Part shown: positions 1-10,917 of the stretch, in pieces | Position numbering within the stretch: the first letter of the stretch is position 1 | How the letters are laid out: every line of letters starts with the position of its first letter | Origin: Hydractinia symbiolongicarpus | Lineage: Eukaryota; Cnidaria; Hydrozoa; Anthoathecata; Hydractiniidae | NCBI RefSeq assembly: GCF_029227915.1 | Contig: NC_079876.1 | Span: 1,800,001-1,864,000, forward strand | Direction of reading: 5' to 3' | DNA length: 64,000 nucleotides | The notes under the pieces: generated by a model | The model's input: the letters and a program-made list of their open reading frames with translations, nothing else | What the model was told of the DNA's origin: nothing | The model's database searches: none | Program-made: the position numbers and the translations under genes

Positions 1-809
1 CGAAAACCTGCGATTTCCCTAAATCCCGGACTCGGCCCGTATCGTCAAAAGTATACAAAGAAAGTACCCAGGGAGTAAACTCATTTCCAGAACGATTTTT
101 TAAATTATTTTTTCGCCACTAAAACGCATAAGACTTGTAGTTTTTAAAAATGTTTTCAATTTTGATGAGACGCTGAATAAAAGAAGTTTAATCGCCGGCA
201 AACGAAAACCCGCGATTTCCCGTAAATCCCGGGCTTCGCCCGTATAGTCAAAAGTATACAAAGAAAGTACCCAGGGAGTAAAATCATTTCCCGAACGATT
301 TTTTAAATTATTTTTTCACCACTAAAACGCATAAGACTTGTAGTTTTTAAAAATGTTTTCATTTTTGATGAGACGATGAATAAAAGAAGTTTAATCGACG
401 GCAAACGAAAACCCGCGATTTCCCGTAAATCCCGGCTTGGCCCGTATAGTCAAAAGTATACAAAGAAAGTACCCAGGGAGTAAACTCATTTCCCGAACGA
501 TTTTTTAAATTATTTTTTCACCACTAAAACGCATAAGACTTGTAGTTTTTAAAAATGTTTTCATTTTTGTTGAGACGCTGAATAAAAAAAGTTTAATCGA
601 CGGCAAACGAAAACCCGCGATTTCCCGTAAATCCCGGCTTGGCCCGTATAGTCAAAAGTATACAAAGAAAGTACCCAGGAAGTAAACTCATTTCCCGAAC
701 GATTTTTTAAATTATTTTTTCACCAATAAAACGCATGAGACTTGTAGTTTTCAAAAATGTTTTCACTTTTGATGAGACGCTGAAAAAAAGCAGTTTAATC
801 GCCGGCAAA
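1..809. repeat. 4-monomer HOR unit at window start
   Basis: Position 1 begins a monomer with CCTGCGATTTCCCTAAAT and CGGACTCGG. The same variant returns at 810, so this unit is four monomers (809 bp). It matches the following 3-mer units but holds one more monomer, with two similar adjacent copies carrying the one-base-shorter CCCGGCTTGG near 431 and 632. The unit probably gained a monomer by unequal exchange, or the following units lost one. Its left end is cut by the window. Confidence 0.75.
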
Positions 810-2138
810 CGAAAACCTGCGATTTCCCTAAATCCCGGACTCGGCCCGTATAGTCAAAAGTATACAAAGAAAGTACCCAGGGAGTAAACTCATTTCCAGA
901 ACGATTTTTTAAATTATTTTTTCGCCACTAAAACGCATAAGATTTGTAGTTTTTAAAAATGTTTTCAATTTTGATGAGACGCTGAATAAAAGAAGTTTAA
1001 TCGCCGGCAAACGATAACCCGCGATTTCCCGTAAATCCCGGGCTTCGCCCGTATAGTCAAAAGTATACAAAGAAAGTACCCAGGGAGTAAACTCATATCC
1101 CGAACGATTTTTTAAATTACTTTTCACCACTAAAACGCATGAGACTTGTAGTTTTTAAAAATTGTTTTCATTTTTGATGAGACGCTGAATAAAAGAAGTT
1201 TAATCGCCGGCAAACGAAAACCGGCGATTTCCCGTAAATCCCGGGCTTGGCCCGTATAGTCAAAAGTATACAAAGAAAGTACCCAGGGAGTAAACTCATT
1301 TCCCAAACGATTTTTTAAATTACTTTTTCACCACTAAAACGCATGAGACTTGTAGTTTTCAAAAATGTTTTCATTTTTGATGAGACGCTGAAAAAAAGCA
1401 GTTTAATCGCCGGCAAACGAAAACCTGCGATTTCCCTATATCCCGGACTCGGCCCGTATAGTCAAAAGTATACAAAGAAAGTACCCAGGGAGTAAACTCA
1501 TTTCCCGAACGATTTTTTAAATTATTTTTTCGCCACTAAAACGCATAAGATTTGTAGTTTTTAAAAATGTTTTCAATTTTGATGAGACGCTGAATAAAAG
1601 AAGTTTAATCGCCGGCAAACGATAACCCGCGATTTCCCGTAAATCCCGGGCTTCGCCCGTATAGTCAAAAGTATACAAAGAAAGTACCCAGGGAGTAAAC
1701 TCATATCCCGAACGATTTTTTAAATTACTTTTCACCACTAAAACGCATGAGACTTGTAGTTTTTAAAAATTGTTTTCATTTTTGATGAGACGCTGAATAA
1801 AAGAAGTTTAATCGCTGGCAAATGAAAACCGGCGATTTCCCGTAAATCCCGGGCTTGGCCCGTATAGTCAAAAGTATACAAAGAAAGTACCCAGGGAGTA
1901 AACTCATTTCCCAAACGATTTTTTAAATTACTTTTTCACCACTAAAACGCATGAGACTTGTAGTTTTCAAAAATGTTTTCATTTTTGATGAGACGCTGAA
2001 AAAAAGCAGTTTAATCGCCGGCAAACGAAAACCTGCGATTTCCCTAAATCCCGGACTCGGCCCGTATAGTCAAAAGTATACAAAGAAAGTACCCAGGGAG
2101 TAAACTCATTTCCCGAACGATTTTTTAAATTATTTTTT
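810..2138. repeat. 3-mer HOR, 608 bp unit
   Basis: Units begin at 810, 1418 and 2026, each 608 bp apart and each opening with the same CCCTAAAT or CCCTATAT monomer. Within a unit the second monomer carries CGATAACCC and GGGCTTCGCCCG, and the third carries CCGGCGATTT. The segments 909-1130 and 1517-1738 translate identically, showing near identity of the two units. The third unit diverges after about 2138, where TTCACC and ATGAG replace TTCGCC and ATAAG. All monomers here are type a. Confidence 0.85.
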
Positions 2139-2254
2139 CACCACTAAAACGCATGAGACTTGTAGTTTTCAAAAATGTTTTCATTTTTGATGAGACGCTG
2201 AATAAAAGAAGTTTAATCGCCTGCAAACGAAAACCCGCGATTTCCCGTAAATCC

Positions 2255-2267
2255 CGGGCTTGGCCCG
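2255..2267. repeat. G+C-rich hairpin CGGGC-TTG-GCCCG
   Basis: A perfect 5-bp stem with a 3-base loop lies in the G+C-rich part of monomers with the CCCGGGCTTGGCCCG variant. The first units have a TTC loop instead, for example near 1040-1052, with the same arms. It is absent from monomers carrying CGGACTCGG, TGGACTCAG or CAGACTCGG, so it marks a subset of monomers. It is too short and too dispersed to be called a terminator; no transcript is apparent. Confidence 0.75.
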
Positions 2268-2284
2268 TATAGTCAAAAGTATAC
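2267..2284. repeat. GTATA/TATAC inverted repeat with variable 8-base loop
   Basis: The arms GTATA and TATAC flank GTCAAAAG in this monomer. In other monomers the loop is GTCGAATG (for example near 11595) or GTGGAATG (near 2880), while both arms are kept. It directly follows, and shares one base with, the G+C-rich hairpin site. Retention of the arms across three loop variants is seen in the sequence; selection for it is inference. A few copies break an arm, for example GTATAAAAAG near 23152. Confidence 0.75.
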
Positions 2285-3186
2285 AAAGAAAGTACCCAGA
2301 GAGTAAACTCATTTCCTGAACGATTTTTTAAATCACTTTTTCACCACTAAAACGCATGAGACTTGTAGTTTTCAAAAATGTTTTCATTTTTGATGAGACG
2401 CTGAAAAAAGGAAGTTTAATCGCCGGCAAACGAAAACCTGCGATTTCCCGTAAATCCTGGACTCGGCCCGTATAGTCAAAAGTATACAAAGAAAGTACCC
2501 AGGGAGTAAACTCATTTCCAAAACGATTTTTTAAATTATTATTTCACCACTAAAACGCATGAGACTTGTAGTTTTCGCAAATGTTTTCATTTTTGATGAG
2601 ACGCTGAATAAAAGAAGTTTAATCGCCGGCAAACGAAAACCTGCGATTTCCCGTAAATCCTGGACTCGGCCCGTATAGTCAAAAGTATACAAAGAAAGTA
2701 CCCAGGGAGTAAACTCATTTCCCGAACGATTTTTTAAATTTTTTTTTCACCACTAAAACGCATGAGACTTTTAGTTTTCAAAAATGTTTTTATTTTTGCT
2801 GAGACGTTTAATGAAAGAGGTTTAATCGCCGGAAAACGAAAACCCGCGATTTCCCGTAAATCCCGGGCTTGGCCCGTATAGTGGAATGTATACAAAGAAA
2901 GTACCCTGTCAGTAAACTCATTTCCAGAACGATTTTTTAAATTACTTTTTCACCACTAAAACGCTTAAGACTTGTAGTTTTTAAAAATGTTTTCATTTTT
3001 GATGAGACGCTGAATAAAAGAAGTTTAATCGCCGGCAAACGAAAACCCGCGATTTCCCGTATATCCCGGGCTTGGCCCGTATAGTAAAAAGTATACAAAG
3101 AAAGTACCCAGGGAGTAAACTCATTTCCCGAACGATTTTTTATATTATTTTTTTACCACTAAACGCATGAGACTTGTAGTTTTCAA

Positions 3187-3202
3187 AAATATTTTCATAT
3201 TT
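3187..3202. repeat. Type b dyad: 6-bp inverted repeat, shifted by one base
   Basis: In type b monomers the segment reads AAATAT, loop TTTC, ATATTT. The arms are exact reverse complements. Compared with type a, two substitutions (G to A in the left arm, T to A in the right arm) break the 9-bp dyad but create this one, whose centre lies one base to the right. The two changes travel together in type b copies. The a/b hybrid copies with ATGTTTTCATATTTG carry only the second change and lack a perfect dyad. Confidence 0.8.
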
Positions 3203-6200
3203 GATGGAACGCTGAATAAAAGAAGTTTAATCGCCGGCAAACGAAAACCCGCAATTTCCCGTAAATCCCGGGCTTGGCCCGTAGAGTCAAAAGTATACAA
3301 AGAAAGTACCCAGGGAGTAAACTCATTTCCCGAACGATTTTTTATATTATTTTTTTACCACTAAACGCATGAGACTTGTAGTTTTTAAAAATATTTTCAT
3401 ATTTGATGGGACGCTGAATAAAAGAAGTTTAATCGCCGGCAAACGAAAACACGCAATTTCCCGTAAATCCCGGGCTTGGCCCGTATAGTCAAAAGTATAC
3501 AAAGAAAGTACCCAGGGAGTAAACTCATTTCCCGAACGATTTTTTATATTATTTTTTTACCACTAAACGCATGAGACTTGTAGTTTTCAAAAATATTTTC
3601 ATATTTGATGGGACGCTGAATAAAAGAAGTTTAATCGCCGGCAAACGAAAACCTACGATTTCCCGTAAATCCCGGACTCGGCCCGTATAGTGAAAAGTAT
3701 ACAAAGAAAGTACCCAGGGAGTAAATTTATTTCCCAAACGTTTTTTTAAATTTATATTTTACCACTCAAGCCCATGAGACTTGTAGTTTTCAAAAATGTT
3801 TTCATTTTTGATGAGACGCTGAATAAAAGAAGTTTAATCGCAGGCAAACGAAAACCCGCGTATTCCCGTAAATCCCGGTTTCGGCCCGTATAGTCAAAAG
3901 TATACAAAGAAAGTACGCAGGGTGTAAACTCATTTCCCGAACGATGTTTTAAATTATTATTTCACCACTAAAGCCCATGAGACTTGTAGTATTTAAAAAT
4001 ATTTTTATTTTTGATGAGACGCTGAATAAAAGAAGTTTTATCGCAGGCAAACGAAAACCCGCGACGTCCCGTAAATCCCGGACTCGGCCCGTATAGTCAA
4101 AAGAATACAAAGAAAGTACCCAGGGAGTAAACTCATTTCCCGAACGATTTTTTAAATTTTTTTTTCACCACTAAAACGCATGAGACTTTTAGTTTTCAAA
4201 AATGTTTTTATTTTTGCTGAGACGTTTAATGAAAGAGGTTTAATCGCCGGAAAACGAAAACCCGCGAATTCCCGTAAATCCCGGGCTTGGACCGTATAGT
4301 GGAATGTATACAAAGAAAGTACCCTGTCAGTAAACTCATTTCCAGAACGATTTTTTAAATTACTTTTTCACCACTAAAACGCTTAAGACTTGTAGTTTTT
4401 AAAAATGTTTTCATTTTTGATGAGACGCTGAATAAAAGAAGTTTAATCGCCGGCAAACGAAAACCCGCGATTTCCCGTATATCCCGGGCTTGGCCCGTAT
4501 AGTCAAAAGTATACAAAGAAAGTACCCAGGGAGTAAACTCATTTCCCGAACGATTTTTTATATTATTTTTTTACCACTAAACGCATGAGACTTGTAGTTT
4601 TCAAAAATATTTTCATATTTGATGGAACGCTGAATAAAAGAAGTTTAATCGCCGGCAAACGAAAACCCGCAATTTCCCGTAAATCCCGGGCTTGGCCCGT
4701 AGAGTCAAAAGTATACAAAGAAAGTACCCAGGGAGTAAACTCATTTCCCGAACGATTTTTTATATTATTTTTTTACCACTAAACGCATGAGACTTGTAGT
4801 TTTTAAAAATATTTTCATATTTGATGGGACGCTGAATAAAAGAAGTTTAATCGCCGGCAAACGAAAACCCGCAATTTCCCGTAAATCCCGGGCTTGGCCC
4901 ATATAGTCAAAAGTATACAAAGAAAGTACCCAGGGAGTAAACTCATTTCCCGAACGATTTTTTATATTATTTTTTTACCACTAAACGCATGAGACTTGTA
5001 GTTTTCAAAAATATTTTCATATTTGATGGGACGCTGAATAAAAGAAGTTTAATCGCCGGCAAACGAAAACCTACGATTTCCCGTAAATCCCGGACTCGGC
5101 CCGTATAGTCAAAAGTATACAAAGAAAGTACCCAGGGAGTAAACTCATTTCCAAAACGATTTTTTAAATTATTATTTCACCACTAAAACGCATGAGACTT
5201 GTAGTTTTCGCAAATGTTTTCATTTTTGATGAGACGCTGAATAAAAGAAGTTTAATCGCCGGCAAACGAAAACCTGCGATTTCCCGTAAATCCTGGACTC
5301 GGCCCGTATAGTCAAAAGTATACAAAGAAAGTACCCAGGGAGTAAACTCATTTCCCGAACGATTTTTTAAATTTTTTTTTCACCACTAAAACGCATGAGA
5401 CTTTTAGTTTTCAAAAATGTTTTTATTTTTGCTGAGACGTTTAATGAAAGAGGTTTAATCGCCGGAAAACGAAAACCCGCGATTTCCCGTAAATCCCGGG
5501 CTTGGCCCGTATAGTGGAATGTATACAAAGAAAGTACCCTGTCAGTAAACTCATTTCCAGAACGATTTTTTAAATTACTTTTTCACCACTAAAACGCTTA
5601 AGACTTGTAGTTTTTAAAAATGTTTTCATTTTTGATGAGACGCTGAATAAAAGAAGTTTAATCGCCGGCAAACGAAAACCCGCGATTTCCCGTATATCCC
5701 GGGCTTGGCCCGTATAGTCAAAAGTATACAAAGAAAGTACCCAGGGAGTAAACTCATTTCCCGAACGATTTTTTATATTATTTTTTTACCACTAAACGCA
5801 TGAGACTTGTAGTTTTCAAAAATATTTTCATATTTGATGGAACGCTGAATAAAAGAAGTTTAATCGCCGGCAAACGAAAACCCGCAATTTCCCGTAAATC
5901 CCGGGCTTGGCCCGTAGAGTCAAAAGTATACAAAGAAAGTACCCAAGGAGTAAACTCATTTCCCGAACGATTTTTTATATTATTTTTTTACCACTAAACG
6001 CATGAGACTTGTAGTTTTTAAAAATATTTTCATATTTGATGGGACGCTGAATAAAAGAAGTTTAATCGCCGGCAAACGAAAACCCGCAATTTCCCGTAAA
6101 TCCCGGGCTTGGCCCGTATAGTCAAAAGTATACAAAGAAAGTACCCAGGGAGTAAACTCATTTCCCGAACGATTTTTTATATTATTTTTTTACCACTAAA

Positions 6201-7052
6201 CGCATGAGACTTGTAGTTTTCAAAAATATTTTCATATTTGATGGGACGCTGAATAAAAGAAGTTTAATCGCCGGCAAACGAAAACCCACGATTTCCCGTA
6301 AATCCCGGACTCGGCCCGTATAGTGAAAAGTATACAAAGAAAGTACCCAGGGAGTAAATTTATTTCCCAAACGTTTTTTTAAATTTATATTTTACCACTC
6401 AAGCCCATGAGACTTGTAGTTTTCAAAAATGTTTTCATTTTTGATGAGACGCTGAATAAAAGAAGTTTAATCGCAGGCAAACGAAAACCCGCGTATTCCC
6501 GTAAATCCCGGTTTCGGCCCGTATAGTCAAAAGTATACAAGGAAAGTACCCAGTGAGTAAACTCATTTCCCCAAGGAATTTTTAAATTATTTTTTCATCA
6601 CTAAAACGCATGAGACTTGTAGTTTTCCAAAATGTTTTCATTTTTGATGAGACGCTGAATAAAAGAAGTTTAATCGCCGGCAAAACGAAAACCTGCGATT
6701 TCCCGTAAATCCCGGACTCGGCCCGTATAGTCAAAAGTATACAAAGAAAGTACGCAGGGTGTAAACTCATTTCCCGAACGATTTTTTAAATTATTATTTC
6801 ACCACTAAAGCCCATGAGACTTGTAGTATTTAAAAATATTTTTATTTTTGATGAGACGCTGAATAAAAGAAGTTTTATCGCAGGCAAACGAAAACCCGCG
6901 ACGTCCCGTAAATCCCGGACTCGGCCCGTATAGTCAAAAGAATACAAAGAAAGTACCCAGGGAGTAAACTCATTTCCCGAACGATTTTTTAAATTTTTTT
7001 TTCACCACTAAAACGCATGAGACTTTTAGTTTTCAAAAATGTTTTTATTTTT

Positions 7053-8675
7053 GCTGAGACGTTTAATGAAAGAGGTTTAATCGCCGGAAAACGAAAACCC
7101 GCGATTTCCCGTAAATCCCGTGCTTGGCCCGTATAGTGGAATGTATACAAAGAAAGTACCCTGTCAGTAAACTCATTTCCAGAACGATTTTTTAAATTAC
7201 TTTTTCACCACTAAAACGCTTAAGACTTGTAGTTTTTAAAAATGTTTTCATTTTTGATGAGACGCTGAATAAAAGAAGTTTAATCGCCGGCAAACGAAAA
7301 CCCGCGATTTCCCGTATATCCCGGGCTTGGCCCGTATAGTCAAAAGTATACAAAGAAAGTACCCAGGGAGTAAACTCATTTCCCGAACGATTTTTTATAT
7401 TATTTTTTTACCACTAAACGCATGAGACTTGTAGTTTTCAAAAATATTTTCATATTTGATGGAACGCTGAATAAAAGAAGTTTAATCGCCGGCAAACGAA
7501 AACCCGCAATTTCCCGTAAATCCCGGGCTTGGCCCGTAGAGTCAAAAGTATACAAACAAAAGTACCCAGGGAGTAAACTCATTTCCCGAACGATTTTTTA
7601 TATTATTTTTTTACCACTAAACGCATGAGACTTGTAGTTTTTAAAAATATTTTCATATTTGATGGGACGCTGAATAAAAGAAGTTTAATCGCCGGCAAAC
7701 GAAAACCCGCAATTTCCCGTAAATCCCGGGCTTGGCCCGTATAGTCAAAAGTATACAAAGAAAGTACCCAGGGAGTAAACTCATTTCCCGAACGATTTTT
7801 TATATTATTTTTTTACCACTAAACGCATGAGACTTGTAGTTTTCAAAAATATTTTCATATTTGATGGGACGCTGATTAAAAGAAGTTTAATCGCCGGCAA
7901 ACGAAAACCTACGATTTCCCGTAAATCCCGGACTCGGCCCGTATAGTGAAAAGTATACAAAGAAAGTACCCAGGGAGTAAATTTATTTCCCAAACGTTTT
8001 TTTAAATTTATATTTTACCACTCAAGCCCATGAGACTTGTAGTTTTCAAAAATGTTTTCATTTTTGATGAGACGCTGAATAAAAGAAGTTTAATCGCAGG
8101 CAAACGAAAACCCGCGTATTCCCGTAAATCCCGGTTTCGGCCCGTATAGTCAAAAGTATACAAGGAAAGTACCCAGTGAGTAAACTCATTTCCCCAAGGA
8201 ATTTTTAAATTATTTTTTCACCACTAAAACGCATGAGACTTGTAGTTTTCCAAAATGTTTTCATTTTTGATGAGACGCTGAATAAAAGAAGTTTAATCGC
8301 CGGCAAAACGAAAACCTGCGATTTCCCGTAAATCCCGGACTCGGCCCGTATAGTCAAAAGTATACAAAGAAAGTACGCAGGGTGTAAACTCATTTCCCGA
8401 ACGAATTTTTAAATTATTATTTCACCACTAAAGCCCATGAGACTTGTAGTATTTAAAAATATTTTTATTTTTGATGAGACGCTGAATAAAAGAAGTTTTA
8501 TCGCAGGCAAACGAAAACCCGCGACGTCCCGTAAATCCCGGACTCGGCCCGTATAGTCAAAAGTATACAAAGAAAGTACCCAGGGAGTAAACTCATTTCC
8601 CGAACGATTTTTTAAATTTTTTTTTCACCACTAAAACGCATGAGACTTTTAGTTTTCAAAAATGTTTTTATTTTT
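7053..8675. repeat. Exemplar 8-mer HOR unit (1,623 bp)
   Basis: This is the clearest full unit of the block, bounded by GCT markers at 7053 and 8676 and matched by the units before and after it. It holds the GTGGAATG monomer, then three consecutive type b monomers, then a monomer with TTTATATTTTACCACTCAAGCCC, one with CAAGGAATTTTT, and one with GACGTCCC. Compared with the 7-mer unit at 2798-4215 it has an extra monomer around 8160-8365 (CCCAGTGAG, TTTTCCAAAATG), probably gained by internal duplication or exchange. Confidence 0.82.
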
Positions 8676-9119
8676 GCTGAGACGTTTAATGAAAGAGGTT
8701 TAATCGCCGGAAAACGAAAACCCGCGATTTCCCGTAAATCCCGGGCTTGGCCCGTATAGTGGAATGTATACAAAGAAAGTACCCTGTCAGTAAACTCATT
8801 TCCAGAACGATTTTTTAAATTACTTTTTCACCACTAAAACGCTTAAGACTTGTAGTTTTTAAAAATGTTTTCATTTTTGATGAGACGCTGAATAAAAGAA
8901 GTTTAATCGCCGGCAAACGAAAACCCGCGATTTCCCGTATATCCCGGGCTTGGCCCGTATAGTCAAAAGTATACAAAGAAAGTACCCGGGGAGTAAACTC
9001 ATTTCCCGAACGATTTTTTATATTATTTTTTTACCACTAAACGCATGAGACTTGTAGTTTTCAAAAATATTTTCATATTTGATGGAACGCTGAATAAAAG
9101 AAGTTTAATCGCCGGCAAA

Positions 9120-9321
9120 CGAAAACCCGCAATTTCCCGTAAATCCCGGGCTTGGCCCGTATAGTCAAAAGTATACAAAGAAAGTACCCAGGGAGTAAAC
9201 TCATTTCCCGAACGATTTTTTATATTATTTTTTTACCACTAAACGCATGAGACTTGTAGTTTTTAAAAATATTTTCATATTTGATGGGACGCTGAATAAA
9301 AGAAGTTTAATCGCCGGCAAA
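9120..9321. repeat. Representative type b satellite monomer (202 bp)
   Basis: Type b monomers differ from type a by a linked set of changes. TTTATATTA replaces TTTAAATTA, TTTTTTTACC replaces TTTTTTCACC, ACTAAACGC has one A fewer than ACTAAAACGC, and AATATTTTCATATTTGATGGG replaces the type a inverted-repeat segment. The linked changes suggest an old subfamily rather than random variation. Type b is first seen near 3.14 kb and last near 61.9 kb. I saw none between about 19.8 and 25.8 kb, and it is most frequent from about 30 to 50 kb. Recombinants carrying a type b 5' part and a type a 3' part also occur, for example near 26.24-26.33 kb. Confidence 0.9.
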
Positions 9322-10133
9322 CGAAAACCCGCAATTTCCCGTAAATCCCGGGCTTGGCCCGTATAGTCAAAAGTATACAAAGAAAGTACCCAGGGAGTAA
9401 ACTCATTTCCCGAACGATTTTTTATATTATTTTTTTACCACTAAACGCATGAGACTTGTAGTTTTCAAAAATATATTCATATTTGATGGGACGCTGAATA
9501 AAAGAAGTTTAATCGCCGGCAAACGAAAACCTACGATTTCCCGTAAATCCCGGACTCGGCCCGTATAGTGAAAAGTATACAAAGAAAGTACCCAGGGAGT
9601 AAATTTATTTCCCAAACGTTTTTTTAAATTTATATTTTACCACTCAAGCCCATGAGACTTGTAGTTTTCAAAAATGTTTTCATTTTTGATGAGACGCTGA
9701 ATAAAAGAAGTTTAATCGCAGGCAAACGAAAACCCGCGTATTCCCGTAAATCCCGGTTTCGGCCCGTATAGTCAAAAGTATACAAGGAAAGTACCCAGTG
9801 AGTAAACTCATTTCCCCAAGGAATTTTTAAATTATTTTTTCACCACTAAAACGCATGAGACTTGTAGTTTTCCAAAGTGTTTTCATTTTTGATGAGACGC
9901 TGAATAAAAGAAGTTTAATCGCCGGCAAAACGAAAACCTGCGATTTCCCGTAAATCCCGGACTCGGCCCGTATAGTCAAAAGTATACAAAGAAAGTACCC
10001 AGGGTGTAAACTCATTTCCCGAACGATTTTTTAAATTATTATTTCACCACTAAAGCCCATGAGACTTGTAGTATTTAAAAATATTTTTATTTTTGATGAG
10101 ACGCTGAATAAAAGAAGTTTTATCGCAGGCAAA

Positions 10134-10336
10134 CGAAAACCCGCGACGTCCCGTAAATCCCGGACTCGGCCCGTATAGTCAAAAGTATACAAAGAAAGTA
10201 CCCAGGGAGTAAACTCATTTCCCGAACGATTTTTTAAATTATTTTTTCACCACTAAAACGCATGAGACTTGTAGTTTTCAAAAATGTTTTCATTTTTGAT
10301 GAGACGCTGAATAAAAGAAGTTTAATCGCCGGCAAA
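10134..10336. repeat. Representative type a satellite monomer (203 bp)
   Basis: This is one complete monomer, counted from one CGAAAACC motif to the next. Landmarks in order are the G+C-rich start with several CCCG motifs, GTATAGTC and GTATAC, AAAGTACCCAGGGAG, TTTCCCGAACG, the A+T tract TTTAAATTATTTTTTCACC, ACTAAAACGCATGAGAC, a 9-bp inverted repeat, GATGAGACGCTGAAT, and TTTAATCGCCGGCAAA. The common form of the monomer contains 12 CpG sites. This copy has the CGGACTCGG variant, which lacks the 5-bp CGGGC/GCCCG hairpin, and an odd ACGTCCC near its start. 203 is not a multiple of three, so reading frames shift from copy to copy, which argues against coding use. Confidence 0.95.
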
Positions 10337-10917
10337 CGAAAACCTGCGATTTCCCGTAAATCCCGGACTCAGCCCGTATAGTCAAAAGTATACAAAGAAA
10401 GTACCCGGGGTGTAAACTCATTTCCCGAACGATTTTTTAAATTATTATTTCACCACTAAAGCCCATGAGCCTTATAGTTTTTAAAAATGTTTTCATATTT
10501 GATGAGACGCTAAATATAAGAAGTTTAATCGCCGGCAAACGAAAACCCGCCATTTCCCGTAAAACCCGGACTCCGCCCGCATAGTCAAAAGTATACAAAG
10601 AAAGTACCCAGGGTGTAAACTCATTTCCCTAACGAATTTTTAAATTATTTTTTCACCACTAAAACGCATGAGACTTGTAGTATTTAAAAATACTTTCATT
10701 TTTGATGAGACGCTGAATAAAAGAAGTTTAATCGCCGGCAAACAAAAACCCGCGACTTCCCGTAAATCCCGGACTCGGCCCGTATAGACAAAAGTATACA
10801 AAGAAAGTACCCAGGGAGTAAACTCATTTCCCGAACGATTTTTTAAATTATTTTTTCACCACTAAAACGCATGAAACTTGTAGTTTTCAAAAATGTTTTC
10901 ATTTTTGATGAGACGCT
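10241..10917. repeat. Divergent type a monomers between HOR blocks
   Basis: About three monomers carry many private changes: CCCGGGGTG near 10405, GAGCCTTATAG near 10468, GCTAAATATAAG near 10510, CCCGCCATTTCCCGTAAAACCC near 10545 and CCGCCCGCATAG near 10573. They do not match either neighbouring HOR. More variation at block junctions is expected when unequal exchange homogenises block interiors more than their edges. No insertion or unique sequence is seen. Confidence 0.75.
10278..10299. repeat. Type a dyad: 9-bp perfect inverted repeat with TTTT loop
   Basis: The arms TCAAAAATG and CATTTTTGA are exact reverse complements separated by TTTT. The same element recurs in most type a monomers, so the array holds it at roughly 200-bp spacing. 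Common variants weaken it slightly: TTAAAAATG, TCAAGAATG and TCAAATATG each put one mismatch in the left arm. It could extrude as a small cruciform or bind a dimeric protein. Both ideas are inference; only the symmetry is seen. Confidence 0.85.

Larger units (their letters stand above)
2139..2459. repeat. Transitional satellite monomers
   Basis: About 1.5 type a monomers join the 3-mer block to the following 6- to 8-mer block. They carry private changes (CCCAGAGAG near 2295, TTTCCTGAACG near 2311, AAATCACTTTTTC near 2330). I see no non-satellite sequence here. Confidence 0.7.
2460..10240. repeat. HOR block with 7-, 6-, 8- and 8-monomer units (about 1.62 kb for the 8-mer)
   Basis: A private monomer with TTTTTGCTGAGACGTTTAAT recurs with its GCT at 2798, 4216, 5431, 7053 and 8676. 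The spacings are 1418, 1215, 1622 and 1623 bp, or 7, 6, 8 and 8 monomers. It is always followed by a monomer with the GTGGAATG loop and CCCTGTCAG. Other unit-specific markers are TTTACCACTCAAGCCC near 3760, 6390, 8015 and 9637, and CCCGCGACGTCCC near 4055, 6895, 8518 and 10139. The fifth unit runs to about 10240 before the variants change. Types a and b occur in a fixed order inside the unit. Confidence 0.88.

Noticed and set aside
909-1738. Repeated short open frames on the minus strand, such as 73 codons at 909-1130 and again at 1517-1738
   Set aside because: They are the same satellite segment in successive HOR units. The monomer length (202-203) is not a multiple of three, so frames do not continue from copy to copy, and the frames end wherever an indel or stop variant lies. 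No domain, codon pattern or start context supports a gene.
2255-2300. Intrinsic terminator or promoter signal from the G+C-rich hairpin
   Set aside because: The stem is five base pairs, is followed by GTATAG rather than a T run, and occurs in many monomers with no adjoining gene.
3167-7628. Plus-strand open frames of 65-68 codons at 3167, 4585, 5800 and 7422
   Set aside because: They overlap or are shadowed by frames on the other strand in the same type b monomers and follow the HOR spacing. They are products of sequence repetition, not genes.
10203-10235. CENP-B box (TTCG, four bases, A, two bases, CGGG)
   Set aside because: On the minus strand TTCGGGAAATGAGTT in each monomer matches TTCG and the central A, but has AGTT where CGGG is required. 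No better match was found in the monomer, so I do not call a CENP-B box.
10241-10917. Possible insertion between HOR blocks
   Set aside because: The landmarks keep their 202-203 bp spacing through the region, so these are divergent monomers and not foreign DNA.
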